DNA of 48,767 nt, from contig JAIZVZ010000025.1 in the NCBI GenBank assembly GCA_021768485.1, positions 1 to 48,767 on the forward strand, given 5' to 3'. The notes beneath the pieces are model-generated. The model did not search any database and was not told where the DNA came from. It saw only the letters and a list, made by a program, of their open reading frames with translations. Source of the stretch: Oxalobacteraceae bacterium. Its GTDB lineage: Bacteria > Pseudomonadota > Gammaproteobacteria > Burkholderiales > Burkholderiaceae_D. Shown piece by piece: positions 25,670 to 34,842 of this stretch. A program made the translations under genes and the position numbers. Each line of letters starts with the position of its first letter. Position 1 is the stretch's first letter.

Positions 25670-26620
25670 ATGGGTTTTTTTTCAAAAGCAAAATCGCACG
25701 ACGCATGGCTGGCAATTTGTGTCGGCGTCGATGGCTTGCGCGCAGCGAGCGTGACGCGGGTGACCGACGCCAGGCCGGTGGTGAGCGTGTGCCTGTTCCA
25801 GCCGGCCAGCGGCGCGGCCGGCAGCGCGCCGCTCGAGCGTCTGGGCAAGCAATTGCATGCCGCGCGCTATGACTGCACGACTTTGCTCAATAGCGGCCAA
25901 TATCAGTTGCTGGCCGTCGATGCCCCCAATGTCCCGCCCGACGAATTGAAAACGGCCGTACGCTGGCGCCTCAAGGACATGCTCGATTTTCACATCGATG
26001 ACGCCACCATCGACGTGCTCGATATTCCGCAGGATAAGAATGCGCCGACCCGCGGCCATACGATGTTTGCCGTGGCGGCCCGCAACCAGGTCATCAGCGA
26101 CCGCCAGGCCTTGTTCGATGCCGCCAAGGTGCGCTTGCGCGCCATCGACATCCCCGAAATGGCGCAGCGGAATATCTCCGCGCTGGCCGAGCCGCCCGGG
26201 CGCGGCCTGGCCATGCTGGCCTTCGATGACGAGGGCGGGCTGCTGACGATTACCTATGCCGGCGAGCTCTATCTGGCGCGCCGCATCGATGTCTCTCTGG
26301 CGCAGCTGAACGATGGCGATGTCGAACAGCGCAACGGCAATTATGACCGCATCACGCTCGAACTGCAGCGTTCGCTCGACCATTTCGACCGCCAATATCA
26401 TTACATCACGCTGGCCAAGCTGGTGCTGGCGCCGATGGGCGAGGCGGCGGCGCCGCTGCTGGCCTATCTGACGGCGAATTTATACGTGCCGGTCGAGTCT
26501 TTGGCGCTGGCCAGCGTGCTCGATTTCGATGGTCTGCCCGAGTTGCAGAGCGAGCAAGCGCAACAGCAGTTTTTCCTGGCGCTCGGCGGCGCCTTGCGGC
26601 ATGAGGAGACGCAGCTGTGA
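25670..26620 (+). CDS. mshI: MshI, PilM/GspL-like assembly protein
   Basis: 316 residues from ATG 25670 (MGFFSKAKSHDAWLAICVG); an earlier in-frame ATG would add 40 residues without conservation. The actin-like PilM fold is suggested by CVGVDGLRAASV near the start, PDELKTAVRWRLKDMLDF and a later FDRQYHYITLAKLVLAP segment. In MSHA and type IV systems this protein sits at the cytoplasmic face and links the PilN/PilO-type inner-membrane proteins to the motor. The 213-base gap after mshP probably holds a promoter. It overlaps the next gene by 4 bases. Confidence 0.85.
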   Translation: MGFFSKAKSHDAWLAICVGVDGLRAASVTRVTDARPVVSVCLFQPASGAAGSAPLERLGKQLHAARYDCTTLLNSGQYQLLAVDAPNVPPDELKTAVRWRLKDMLDFHIDDATIDVLDIPQDKNAPTRGHTMFAVAARNQVISDRQALFDAAKVRLRAIDIPEMAQRNISALAEPPGRGLAMLAFDDEGGLLTITYAGELYLARRIDVSLAQLNDGDVEQRNGNYDRITLELQRSLDHFDRQYHYITLAKLVLAPMGEAAAPLLAYLTANLYVPVESLALASVLDFDGLPELQSEQAQQQFFLALGGALRHEETQL

Positions 26621-27300
26621 GCGGTCAAATCAATCTGTTCAATCCGATTTTTTTACAGCAAAAGAAATATTTTTCCGCTGTGACGATGGCCCAGGCCATC
26701 GGCCTGATCGTGCTCGGCTCGCTCTTGCTGACCGTGTACATGACGCGCCAATTGTCGGTGCTGGCAACGCAGGCCACGAAAACAACGTCTTTGCTGACAA
26801 GTAAGCAGGCGCAACTGGCCAAGGTGAATGCCGACTATGTGATCAAACCGAAGAGCACGGCGCTGGAAGCGGAACTGGCGCAAATGGAAGATGAAATGAA
26901 ATCGCTCGACACCGTCGCCGGCATTTTGAAAAAAGGCGATTTCGGCAATACCGTCGGCTATTCCGAATACATGCGGGCCTTCGGCCGGCAGACGCCGGAC
27001 GGCTTGTGGCTGACCGGTTTTTCGATTGTCGGCAGCGGCAATGAGATCAGGGTCAGCGGTCGTACCATGCAAGCGCAACTGGTGCCGGTATTTATCAAGC
27101 GCTTGTCGAATGAAGCGGCATTGCGCGGCAAATCGTTTGCCGCGCTGGAGATGCAAATGGCGAAAAAGGCCGAGGCGGCGCCGCGCGTCGATGCCGTCAG
27201 CGGCAAAACCTTGCCAGCCTTGCGCGTGCCCGACTATATCGAATTTACGCTGCAGTCGTCGGCCATCAAGCATGACGCTGCGGCGGCGGAGGCCAAATGA
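26617..27300 (+). CDS. PilN-like MSHA inner-membrane protein
   Basis: 227 residues: a short cytoplasmic N-terminus MSGQINLFNP (the Asn-Leu-containing motif that binds PilM-type proteins), one membrane helix at about 23-43 (MAQAIGLIVLGSLLLTVYMT), then a periplasmic coiled coil and a small alpha/beta domain. This is PilN architecture; some MSHA loci call the gene mshI2. ATGA overlaps at both ends tie it to mshI and mshJ, with which it should form the alignment subcomplex. Confidence 0.82.
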   Translation: MSGQINLFNPIFLQQKKYFSAVTMAQAIGLIVLGSLLLTVYMTRQLSVLATQATKTTSLLTSKQAQLAKVNADYVIKPKSTALEAELAQMEDEMKSLDTVAGILKKGDFGNTVGYSEYMRAFGRQTPDGLWLTGFSIVGSGNEIRVSGRTMQAQLVPVFIKRLSNEAALRGKSFAALEMQMAKKAEAAPRVDAVSGKTLPALRVPDYIEFTLQSSAIKHDAAAAEAK

Positions 27301-28052
27301 AGCGCTTCTGGCAAAAGCTGGTGACCCGCATCGATGCCATGACGCTGCGCGAGCGCTGCATGGTCTTTGCGGTCGTCGCGCTGGTGTTGCTGACGCTGGT
27401 GAATTCCCTGTTGCTCGATCCCTTGTTCGCCAGGCAGAAAAAATTGTCGGCGCAGATTTCGCAGGATGAAAATCAAATCGAAGGCATAGGCGCTGAAATC
27501 AGCATGAAACTGGCGCAACTGGCAGTCGATCCCGATGAGCCGTCGCGCAGGCGGATCGCGCAATTGAAATTGCAGGTGCAAGACAAGCAGCAGCAGCTGA
27601 GCGCCATGCAAAAGGGCTTGATTTCTCCCGATAAAATGGCCACCGTGCTCGAGCAGATCCTGCAGCGCAATGGCCGCCTGCGTTTGCGCTCGCTGACCAC
27701 GCTGCCGACCACCAATTTGCTCGACACGGCCGAGGCCGCCGGTGCTGTCGCGGCCGCCGCCAAGCCCGACGCTTCCAGGGCCGACGCCGCCAAAACAGCG
27801 CCGGCGCCCGCCAAGGCGCTGGTCAATGGCAAACCGGCCGCGGCCAGCGGCGGTGCGGTTTACCGGCATGGCGTCGAGATCGTGGTGGAAGGCAGTTATG
27901 TCGACATGCAAGCCTATCTGACGGCGCTGGAAGCGATGCCCTGGCAGTTATTCTGGGGCAAGGCGGAATTGAAGGCTGACGAATATCCGCATGTGACCCT
28001 GAGTCTGACCTTATATACGATGAGTCTGGATAACAAATGGCTGAATCTGTGA
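27297..28052 (+). CDS. mshJ: MshJ, PilO-like MSHA protein
   Basis: 251 residues with a single membrane helix at about 23-42 (CMVFAVVALVLLTLVNSLLL), a long coiled coil (about 45-120) and a PilO-like periplasmic domain. A low-complexity Ala/Lys/Pro linker lies at about 146-182. The ending TLYTMSLDNKWLNL is typical of MshJ. Its stop overlaps the next start as TGATG. The partner is the PilN-like protein before it; together they bridge the platform to the secretin. Confidence 0.85.
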   Translation: MKRFWQKLVTRIDAMTLRERCMVFAVVALVLLTLVNSLLLDPLFARQKKLSAQISQDENQIEGIGAEISMKLAQLAVDPDEPSRRRIAQLKLQVQDKQQQLSAMQKGLISPDKMATVLEQILQRNGRLRLRSLTTLPTTNLLDTAEAAGAVAAAAKPDASRADAAKTAPAPAKALVNGKPAAASGGAVYRHGVEIVVEGSYVDMQAYLTALEAMPWQLFWGKAELKADEYPHVTLSLTLYTMSLDNKWLNL

Positions 28053-28537
28053 TGCGGCGCCTGGCCGTTGCCTTGTTGAGCATGCTCATGCTGGCGGCCG
28101 CCGTTCAGGCCTTCGCCCATGACAATGATCCGACCAGGCCGCCGGCAGCGGCGCTGCCGACCGCGCAGGACGAAGAGGCCGTGCCGGCCGGTCCGCAATT
28201 GCAATCGGTGCTGATCACTTACGGAACGCCGCCGCGCAAGCTGGCTGTCATCGACGGTGTGACGGTCAAGGTCGGCGACAAGGTCGGGGCGGCGACGGTG
28301 CAATCGATTTCGGCGCGGGAAGTGATTTTGCGCACGGGCCGCGCGCGCCAGGTCTTGAAGATGTATGACGACGGCGAGGCGCCGGCCAGTGCCGCGCCGG
28401 CGGCCAGGGTCGACAGGGTGCGCGCCAAGGCAGCGGACAACACCCAAGACAGAACGCCAGAGCGGACACAGGACAGAAAGCAAGACAAATTACAAGAGCT
28501 GCAAGAAAAGCTACTGGAAAAGATACTAGAGAAGTAA
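28052..28537 (+). CDS. mshK: MshK, PilP-like periplasmic MSHA protein
   Basis: About 161 residues from ATG 28052 (an earlier ATG at 28037 adds five residues). A signal peptide is visible: MRRLAVALLSMLMLAAAVQA then FAHDNDPTRPP. The DPTRPP motif and LQSVLITYGTPPRKLAVIDG are hallmarks of MshK/PilP-type proteins that contact the secretin. The charged Gln/Lys/Glu-rich tail (from about residue 125) is a predicted coil. No terminator follows; mshL starts 48 bases later. Confidence 0.85.
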   Translation: MRRLAVALLSMLMLAAAVQAFAHDNDPTRPPAAALPTAQDEEAVPAGPQLQSVLITYGTPPRKLAVIDGVTVKVGDKVGAATVQSISAREVILRTGRARQVLKMYDDGEAPASAAPAARVDRVRAKAADNTQDRTPERTQDRKQDKLQELQEKLLEKILEK

Positions 28538-28585
28538 AAGACAAGTAATTTTGCGACGTACAATTTAATCGAGCCAAAACATAGC

Positions 28586-30340
28586 ATGCAAAGACTATTT
28601 CCGACCATTCTCACCTTTCTGGTTTGCACCGTGTTGGCCGGTTGTGCCGCGACGGCAGGCAAGTCCGATACCTATGCCAATATCAAGGCTGAAATGGCCA
28701 AGGCGACCGAGGCCAGCAAGCAAACGACGCAAATGGACAGCGTCGCCAATGCCTTGCTGCCGCCGGTGAAAATGACTTTGCCGAAAGCCCGCGCACCGCT
28801 GGAAGAACGCTTCAGCGTCAGCTACAAGAATTTGCCGGCGCAGCAGTTTTTTAATGCCATCGTTGCCGGCACGCGCTACAACATGCTGGTCAGCCCGGAA
28901 GTGAGCGGCAACATTTCGCTCAATTTGAAGGATGTCACGCTGTTTGACGTGCTCGATGCCGCCCGCGACGTCTATGGCTACGATTACCGGGTCGAGGGCA
29001 CCCGCATCTACGTGCAGGCGCTGACCCTGCAAACCCGGCTGTTTCATATCAATTACCTGACCGCGGTGCGCAAGAGCGCCTCCGATATCCGGGTGGCCTC
29101 GACTTCGCTCTCATCGACCAATAACAATAGTTCGACCACCAACAGCAGCAGCACGACCAACAACAATAATAATTCGAATTCGACCGGCGGCAGCACGGCG
29201 GCGACCGACAGCAGCCGCATCAGCACCAGTACCAATACCGAGTTCTGGCTTGACCTGAAGGCGGCGCTGGAGGCGATCGTACCCAAGCAGGATGGCCGCA
29301 GCGTGGTCGTCAGCCAGCAATCGGGCGTGGTGCTGGTCAAGGCCATGCCGGACGAATTGCGCAATGTTGCCGCCTATCTGAAGGCGACCCAGCTATCGGT
29401 CGACCGTCAGGTCATCATCGAAGCGAAAATTCTCGAAGTGCAGCTCAACGACAGTTACCAGACCGGCATCAACTGGTCGATTTTTGCCTCTGGCGCCAAT
29501 TCGGCGCTGTCGGTCGGCATGGTCGGCGCCAGCAGTTCGCTGTCGGCCCTGACCAGTACCGCCACCACCATGACCACCAGCGCCGGCCTGAGCGCGGTCG
29601 CCGGTTCGACGCTGGCCAACACCAGCACCAGCAGCGGCCTGTTTGGGCTGGCGTTTCAGACCTCCAATTTCGCCGCCATGCTCAATTTCCTGGAGACGCA
29701 GGGAACAGTGCATGTGATGTCGAGTCCGCGCGTGGCGGCGATGAATAATCAGCCGGCCGTCTTCAAGGTCGGCAGCGAAGAGCCGTATGTCACCGGCGTC
29801 AGCACGACGACGACGAGCAATACCTCGGGTACCAGCACGGTCAGCCCGAGCGTGACGATGCAATCGTATTTTTCGGGCGTGGTGCTCGATGTCACGCCGC
29901 AAATCGACGACAAAGGCAATATCTCGCTCCACGTCCATCCTTCCGTGATTGCGATTTCTGCCGTCACCAAGGAAATCGACCTCGGCGATGCCGGTACGCT
30001 GTCGCTGCCGATGGCCGCCAGTTCGACCTCGGAAGCCGATACCGTGGTGCGCGGCCAGGATGGCCAGATTGTCGCCCTCGGCGGCTTGATGCGCGAATCG
30101 TCGACCGGCGACAGCTCGCAACTGCCGGGCCTGGGCGACGTGCCAATCCTCGGTTCGCTGTTTCGCAACACCGACAAGACCACCAAAAAACGCGAACTGG
30201 TGGTCTTGATCAAGCCGACCATCGTCAAGGAAGGCGACGCCAGCTGGAGTGACGACATCTTCAACAGCAATCAGCGGATGCGCAATTTCGATGCCAAGGA
30301 CACGCCGTCCAAAGATGCGCAGGCCAGGGAGACGCGCTAA
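28586..30340 (+). CDS. mshL: MSHA outer-membrane secretin MshL
   Basis: 584 residues. The lipoprotein signal ends in VLAGC (Cys about residue 19), so it is lipid-anchored for outer-membrane targeting. N-domains follow at about 70-150 (QQFFNAIVAGTRYNMLVSPE), then an unusual Asn/Ser/Thr low-complexity linker at about 170-205, then the secretin core with QVIIEAKILEVQLND, VMSSPRVAAMNNQPAVFKVG and the C-terminal GGLMRESSTGDSSQLPGLGD. The secretin forms the ring through which the pilus exits. A normal ending, with a short acidic/polar tail. Confidence 0.95.
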   Translation: MQRLFPTILTFLVCTVLAGCAATAGKSDTYANIKAEMAKATEASKQTTQMDSVANALLPPVKMTLPKARAPLEERFSVSYKNLPAQQFFNAIVAGTRYNMLVSPEVSGNISLNLKDVTLFDVLDAARDVYGYDYRVEGTRIYVQALTLQTRLFHINYLTAVRKSASDIRVASTSLSSTNNNSSTTNSSSTTNNNNNSNSTGGSTAATDSSRISTSTNTEFWLDLKAALEAIVPKQDGRSVVVSQQSGVVLVKAMPDELRNVAAYLKATQLSVDRQVIIEAKILEVQLNDSYQTGINWSIFASGANSALSVGMVGASSSLSALTSTATTMTTSAGLSAVAGSTLANTSTSSGLFGLAFQTSNFAAMLNFLETQGTVHVMSSPRVAAMNNQPAVFKVGSEEPYVTGVSTTTTSNTSGTSTVSPSVTMQSYFSGVVLDVTPQIDDKGNISLHVHPSVIAISAVTKEIDLGDAGTLSLPMAASSTSEADTVVRGQDGQIVALGGLMRESSTGDSSQLPGLGDVPILGSLFRNTDKTTKKRELVVLIKPTIVKEGDASWSDDIFNSNQRMRNFDAKDTPSKDAQARETR

Positions 30341-30342
30341 GT

Positions 30343-31248
30343 ATGTACAAGCTCCATTTCGGCTTGCGTGACACGCCCTTCGGGATCACTCCCGACACCA
30401 GCTTTTTTTTCACCGGCGTCGGTTCGCAGGAAGCCCTGAACACGCTGCTGGTGGCGGTCAAGACCGGCGAGGGCTTCATCAAGATCACCGGCGAGGTCGG
30501 TACCGGCAAGACCTTGTTGTGCCGTAAATTCATGGCCACGCTGGACGACAGCTTCGTCACGGCCTATATACCGAATCCCTATCTGGAGCCGCGCACCTTG
30601 ATGCTGGCGCTGGCCGATGAACTTGGTATCACGCTCGAAAAGGATGTCGATCAGCACCAGCTGATGAAGGCCATCAACCACCGCCTGCTGATGCTGGCGC
30701 ACGATGGAAAACAGGTTGTGCTGTGCATCGACGAAGCGCAGGCGATCCCGATCGAGAGCCTGGAAGCGCTGCGCCTGCTGACCAATCTGGAAACCGAGAA
30801 GCGCAAATTGCTGCAGATCGTACTGTTCGGTCAACCCGAACTGAATCGGACCTTGCAGCAGGATTCGATCCGCCAGCTGGCGCAGCGCATCAGCTTTCAT
30901 TACGATCTGGGCCCCTTGTCGCGCGCCGATCTCGATATCTATCTGATGCACCGTTTGCGCGTGGCCGGTTATACGGGACCGCGCCTGTTTAGCCGGCGCG
31001 CCGTGCGCCTGCTGTATGATGCCAGTGGCGGCATTCCGCGCCTGGTCAATATGCTGGCGCACAAGACCTTGATGCTCGCTTACGGGCGCGGCAAAAAGCA
31101 GGTCGCCGGCGCCGACGTCAGGCTGGCGGCACGCGATACCGCGGCCAGCAAAAAGAGGTGGTGGGCAATTGGGCTGCCGCTGCTCGGCGGCGTGGTGCTG
31201 GCAATTGCCTGCTGTGCCGCATGGATGTATTTTCAAAGAATAAAATGA
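30343..31248 (+). CDS. mshM: MSHA AAA ATPase MshM (ExeA-like)
   Basis: 301 residues starting MYKLHFGLRDTPFGITPDTS, the ExeA/MshM N-terminal signature. Walker A GEVGTGKT, Walker B VLCIDEAQ and sensor-type GQPELNRTL are intact. One membrane helix at about 270-292 near the C-terminus. ExeA-type ATPases help secretins assemble by remodelling peptidoglycan contacts. It follows mshL by two bases and overlaps mshN by four (ATGA). Confidence 0.93.
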   Translation: MYKLHFGLRDTPFGITPDTSFFFTGVGSQEALNTLLVAVKTGEGFIKITGEVGTGKTLLCRKFMATLDDSFVTAYIPNPYLEPRTLMLALADELGITLEKDVDQHQLMKAINHRLLMLAHDGKQVVLCIDEAQAIPIESLEALRLLTNLETEKRKLLQIVLFGQPELNRTLQQDSIRQLAQRISFHYDLGPLSRADLDIYLMHRLRVAGYTGPRLFSRRAVRLLYDASGGIPRLVNMLAHKTLMLAYGRGKKQVAGADVRLAARDTAASKKRWWAIGLPLLGGVVLAIACCAAWMYFQRIK

Positions 31249-32435
31249 GCCTGATTAATAAAATGTTGCAAGATCTGGATGCGCGCGGCACGCCCGGCGC
31301 GCAATCGGAGCTCGGCCATGTGCAAATCCGCGCGATCGCGGCCAGACCGGCTGTGGGACGGCGCCTGTTCGATTACTGGCCCCAGATGCTGCTGGCGGTG
31401 CTCATATTGCTGGTGCTGCTGGCCGCGGCCGCTTTCGCCTGGCGCCAGATGCATGCGCCAAAGCGCATGCCACCGCCAGCGCAGCCAGCGCCGGTTGCGC
31501 CCGCCGCGCCGGCCAAAGTCGCCGCCGCACAGGCTGGGGCACAAGCTGCGCTAAAAGCGAGCGGGCAAGCTGCTGCCGGTGTTCAGGCGAGCGGGCAGGG
31601 CGCGGCTAAAAGCGCTGCCGCCACGGCGCCGGCTGCGGCGCCGACCGCGGCAGCGGCCGTGGCACCGGGCCCGGTATCTGGCCCGGTATCTAGCCCGGTA
31701 GCTGGCACGGCGCTCGCCGCCGGAACGAAAGTGCCGCCGACTCAAAAGCCGGCGCTGCCGCATGCGCCTGGCCTCCGGTCGCCGGCATCGGCTACGGCGA
31801 GGACGGCCGAAGCGGCCGTAATTGCCAATATCAAATTGCAGGGCAAGGAATTGACGAGCGCGCAGCGTGCCGAAAGCGAGTATCGGCACGCGACGACGTA
31901 TCTGCAGCAGGGCCGGGTCACCGAGGCCATCATCAGCCTGAATCAGGCGCTGCAGATCGAGCCCGGGCATGACGCTGCGCGGCAGACGCTGGTTGGCCTG
32001 CTGCTCGAAGCGCAGCGCACCGATGAAGCGATGCAGCGCTTGCAGGAAGGCCTGGCGCGCAACCTCAACCAGCCTGAGCTGGCGATGCTGCTGGCCCGTT
32101 TGTATGTCGACAAAAACGATGTGCGTAGCGCGCTCGAGGTCTTGCAAAAAAGCGAGGCGGGAGCGCAGGGGCGGGCCGACTATCTGGCTTTTCAGGGCGC
32201 ACTGCTGCAGCGCGACAAGCGCCACAAGGAAGCCGCCGAACGCTATACGGCGGCGCTGCGCCTGAAACCGGCCAATGGCGTGTGGTGGATGGGACTGGGG
32301 ATTTCGCTGCAAGCCGATGGCCGCACGGCCGAGGCGCGCGAGGCGTTTACGCGGGCAAAAAACAGCCGAACGCTGTCGGCCGAATTGCTCAGTTTTGTCG
32401 AGCAAAAAATTACCCAGCTAGCGCATACTCAATAA
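31245..32435 (+). CDS. mshN: MshN, TPR protein of the MSHA system
   Basis: 396 residues from the ATG overlapping the mshM stop (an earlier start at 31158 lies inside mshM). It begins MSLINKMLQDLDARG, the MshN signature. One membrane helix lies at about 46-65, followed by a long Ala/Pro/Val/Gly-rich linker (about 70-190), then tetratricopeptide repeats from about 205 to the end (SEYRHATTYLQQGRVTEAII and later repeats). The linker carries a short in-frame 12-base repeat. MshN is thought to pair with MshM in secretin assembly. Last gene of the locus; convergent with the HD-type gene 28 bases away. Confidence 0.9.
   Translation: MSLINKMLQDLDARGTPGAQSELGHVQIRAIAARPAVGRRLFDYWPQMLLAVLILLVLLAAAAFAWRQMHAPKRMPPPAQPAPVAPAAPAKVAAAQAGAQAALKASGQAAAGVQASGQGAAKSAAATAPAAAPTAAAAVAPGPVSGPVSSPVAGTALAAGTKVPPTQKPALPHAPGLRSPASATARTAEAAVIANIKLQGKELTSAQRAESEYRHATTYLQQGRVTEAIISLNQALQIEPGHDAARQTLVGLLLEAQRTDEAMQRLQEGLARNLNQPELAMLLARLYVDKNDVRSALEVLQKSEAGAQGRADYLAFQGALLQRDKRHKEAAERYTAALRLKPANGVWWMGLGISLQADGRTAEAREAFTRAKNSRTLSAELLSFVEQKITQLAHTQ
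31668..31703 (+). repeat. 12-base in-frame tandem repeat in the mshN linker
   Basis: Three copies of GGCCCGGTATCT (the last AGCCCGGTAGCT) encode GPVS, GPVS, SPVA in the Ala/Pro-rich linker. The unit is a multiple of three, so copy-number changes would alter linker length without breaking the frame. Confidence 0.85.
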
Positions 32436-32463
32436 AAGCATGCCGGGCGGCCTGTTTCAAACC

Positions 32464-33492
32464 TTAGCCGAGCGCTGCCTGCCCGCCCCATAGTTGACGC
32501 ATGCTGAAGCGGATCTCGGCCTGGTCTTCATGCAGGGCGCCGACGATGGCATAGGCCTCTTGCCGGCAATCTCTGGCCAGCGGCGCCGCATACGATTCTT
32601 GATTGACATCCATCAGCGCCAGCACCGCCGGCGCGGCCGTCGCATCGGCTGCCGGGGCATCGGTGGCACTGTCGGCGGCAGCTGCGTGGCCGGCGCGATA
32701 GGTGACGACACCGGTATCGCCATTGCGCAGGCGGACCCGGGTGCCGGGCGGATAGGCCCCGATCTGTGCGCCAAAACAGGCAATTAATGTAGTGTAGGTG
32801 GCGTTGGCGGCATTGCCATGCTGCGCGCCGAGCTCGCGCAAGGCGATGTCGGGCAGTTGCGAACGGCGATAGTTGCGTGCCGAGACACTGGCGCAATAGC
32901 GGTCTGCGAGCGAAACGAGGAGGGCATTTTCTTCGATATCGCGCAGTCCTGCCGGATAGCCGGAACCGTCCGGATTTTCATGATGCTGCAAGACGCACGC
33001 GAGCCAGAGAGGGTCATGGACGCCGGCCTGGATCAGCAGATTGACGCTTTCCTGGGGGTGCTGGCGGATGGTGCGGATTTCCTCTTCCTGCAACAGGCCG
33101 CGTTTGCTCATGTATTGCTCGTGGTAGTTGAGCATGCCGGCATTCATGGTCAGGGCGGCGGCGGCGACCGACAGCAGCTCGGCTTCGGGCTTGCCTTGGG
33201 CGCGGGCGATCAGCAGCGTCAGCAGCGCCGTTTCGACCGCGTGCCGCACCGTATAACTGGCCGCGATCTGGCCCAGCAATATGGTGGCCAGCGCCAGATC
33301 GGGAGTGCGGGCGACGACGTCGTTGAGACTGGCGGCGATGGCCAGCACGGCCTCTTGCGCATTGCCATCCTTGTTTAAGGAAGACAGCAATTTGTCGAGC
33401 GCGCGGCCGGCATCGTTCATTGCCCGCAGTGTCGATGGCGTGGCCAGGCCGGGTACGCCGGTGTCGTAGGAAGTCATATCGCGTGCAGTCAT
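32464..33492 (-). CDS. Degenerate HD-GYP domain protein
   Basis: 342 residues. The HD-GYP C-terminal signature is conserved: His 84, His 145 (QHPQESVNLL), the HH pair 170-171 and HHENPDGSGYPAGLR. The namesake HD dyad is gone: where AALLHDIGK is expected, the protein has AALTMNAGM (Met 116-Asn 117). Two metal ligands are therefore missing and c-di-GMP hydrolysis is unlikely; it may be a sensor or scaffold. The N-terminal 45 residues and the Ala-rich stretch at about 270-285 are unconserved. It follows the aminotransferase gene by 6 bases on the same strand. Convergent with mshN, so any link to the pilus is only positional. Confidence 0.82.
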   Translation of the reverse strand: MTARDMTSYDTGVPGLATPSTLRAMNDAGRALDKLLSSLNKDGNAQEAVLAIAASLNDVVARTPDLALATILLGQIAASYTVRHAVETALLTLLIARAQGKPEAELLSVAAAALTMNAGMLNYHEQYMSKRGLLQEEEIRTIRQHPQESVNLLIQAGVHDPLWLACVLQHHENPDGSGYPAGLRDIEENALLVSLADRYCASVSARNYRRSQLPDIALRELGAQHGNAANATYTTLIACFGAQIGAYPPGTRVRLRNGDTGVVTYRAGHAAAADSATDAPAADATAAPAVLALMDVNQESYAAPLARDCRQEAYAIVGALHEDQAEIRFSMRQLWGGQAALG

Positions 33493-33498
33493 GTCCGG

Positions 33499-34665
33499 TT
33501 ACAGGGCGGCCAGCCGTTCGAGCGCCAGCCTCAGCGTCTGCTCGCGTTTGGCGAAGCAAAAACGCACGATGCCGGCGTCGCGCGGCTGCTGATAAAAGGC
33601 CGATAGCGGAATCGCGGCCACCTTGGCATGCGTGGTCAGCCAGCGCGCAAACTCGAGTTCGGGCAGCGCCGAAATCGCATCGTAGCGCACGCACTGGAAG
33701 TAACTGCCGTCCGACGGCAGCAGCGTGAAGCGCGAGCCGGCCAGGCCGTCGCGAAACAGATCGCGCTTGCGCTGGTAAAAAGCCGGCAAACTGTCGTACG
33801 GCGCGCTCGACGCCATATAGGCCGCCAGGCCGTGCTGCATCGGCGTATTGACGGTAAATACATTAAATTGGTGCACGCTTCTGAAATGGGCGCTCAGTTC
33901 GGCCGGCGCCGCGCAATAGGCGACCTTCCAGCCGGTGACATGATAAGTCTTGCCGAAACTGGAAATGACAAAGGCGCGCGCGGCCAGATCGGGGTAGCGG
34001 CAGACCGATTCGTGGCGCGCGCCGTCGTAGACCATGTGTTCATAGACTTCGTCGGCAATGAGCAGGAGCTTGCTGTTGACGACGATGGCTGACAGCGCTT
34101 CGATATCGGCTTTCGACAAAATGGAGGCGGTCGGATTATGCGGCGAATTGATGATCAGCAGGCGGGTGCGGGCGCTGACCTTGGCCGCCACCTCATTCCA
34201 GGGGATGCAAAAGCGGCCATCGCGCAACTGCATGGCGACCGGTACCGCGATACCGCCGGCCAGCCGGATCGCCGGCAGATAGCTGTCGAAGGCCGGTTCG
34301 ATGATGATGACCTCATCGCCTGCGTGCACGCAGCACAGGATTGCCGTCAGCAAGGCCTGGGTGGCGCCGGCCGTCACCGTGATTTCGCGCTCGGCATCGT
34401 AGCGGTGGCCGTACAGGGTGTCGATCTTGGCGGCGATTGCCTGCCGCAGGGCCGGCACGCCAGCCATCATCGGATATTGGTTGTGGCCGTCGCGCATGGC
34501 GTCGGCCACCAGCCCGATCAGCGCCGGATCGCAATCGAAGTCGGGAAAGCCCTGGCCCAGGTTGACCGCGCCATGCTCGGCGGCCAGCGCCGACATGGCC
34601 GAAAAAATCGTGGTGCCGACGCCTGGCAGCTTGGCTTCGATGGCAGGTGCGACGGACTTCGGCAT
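33499..34665 (-). CDS. ybdL: Class I/II aminotransferase, YbdL-like (methionine/kynurenine type)
   Basis: 388 residues, fold-type I PLP enzyme. NLGQGFPDFDCDP near the start, INSPHNPTAS, ADEVYEH with Asp 205 and Tyr 208, SSFGKTYHVTGWKVAY with the PLP lysine at 239, and a C-terminal IVRFCFAKREQTL. This pattern matches YbdL and the plant/bacterial kynurenine aminotransferase group, which prefer methionine, glutamine or aromatic amino acids. Start 34665 follows a purine-rich stretch. It heads a two-gene unit with the HD-type gene. The substrate is inferred only from the family. Confidence 0.88.
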   Translation of the reverse strand: MPKSVAPAIEAKLPGVGTTIFSAMSALAAEHGAVNLGQGFPDFDCDPALIGLVADAMRDGHNQYPMMAGVPALRQAIAAKIDTLYGHRYDAEREITVTAGATQALLTAILCCVHAGDEVIIIEPAFDSYLPAIRLAGGIAVPVAMQLRDGRFCIPWNEVAAKVSARTRLLIINSPHNPTASILSKADIEALSAIVVNSKLLLIADEVYEHMVYDGARHESVCRYPDLAARAFVISSFGKTYHVTGWKVAYCAAPAELSAHFRSVHQFNVFTVNTPMQHGLAAYMASSAPYDSLPAFYQRKRDLFRDGLAGSRFTLLPSDGSYFQCVRYDAISALPELEFARWLTTHAKVAAIPLSAFYQQPRDAGIVRFCFAKREQTLRLALERLAAL

Positions 34666-34754
34666 GGGACGCTCCGCTGTGGATATGGGACGCTTGGCGA
34701 TCGGCCGGCAAGGCGAGATGTCTATTCTAACTTGCCGGCTGCGCTGGCGCTTGC

Positions 34755-34842
34755 TTGGTGCTCAGTTGGTGCTCAGTTGGTACTTGGTTGACGCTCAGTT
34801 GACGCTCAGTTAGTGCTCAGTTAGTGCTCAGTTAGTGCTCAG
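34755..34842. repeat. 11-base tandem repeat, 8 copies, overlapping a stop codon
   Basis: Eight head-to-tail copies of TTRRYGCTCAG start at 34755 and recur every 11 bases: three TTGG-type (one diverged), two TTGACGCTCAG, then three TTAGTGCTCAG. The last copy (34832-34842) supplies the stop codon and last codons of the minus-strand PIN gene. The rest fills the gap to the aminotransferase start. Confidence 0.92.

Noticed and set aside
29053-29364. Minus-strand frame with Leu/Val runs opposite the mshL linker
   Set aside because: The hydrophobic run is the reverse reading of the Asn/Ser/Thr-rich linker codons; no start signal or family match.
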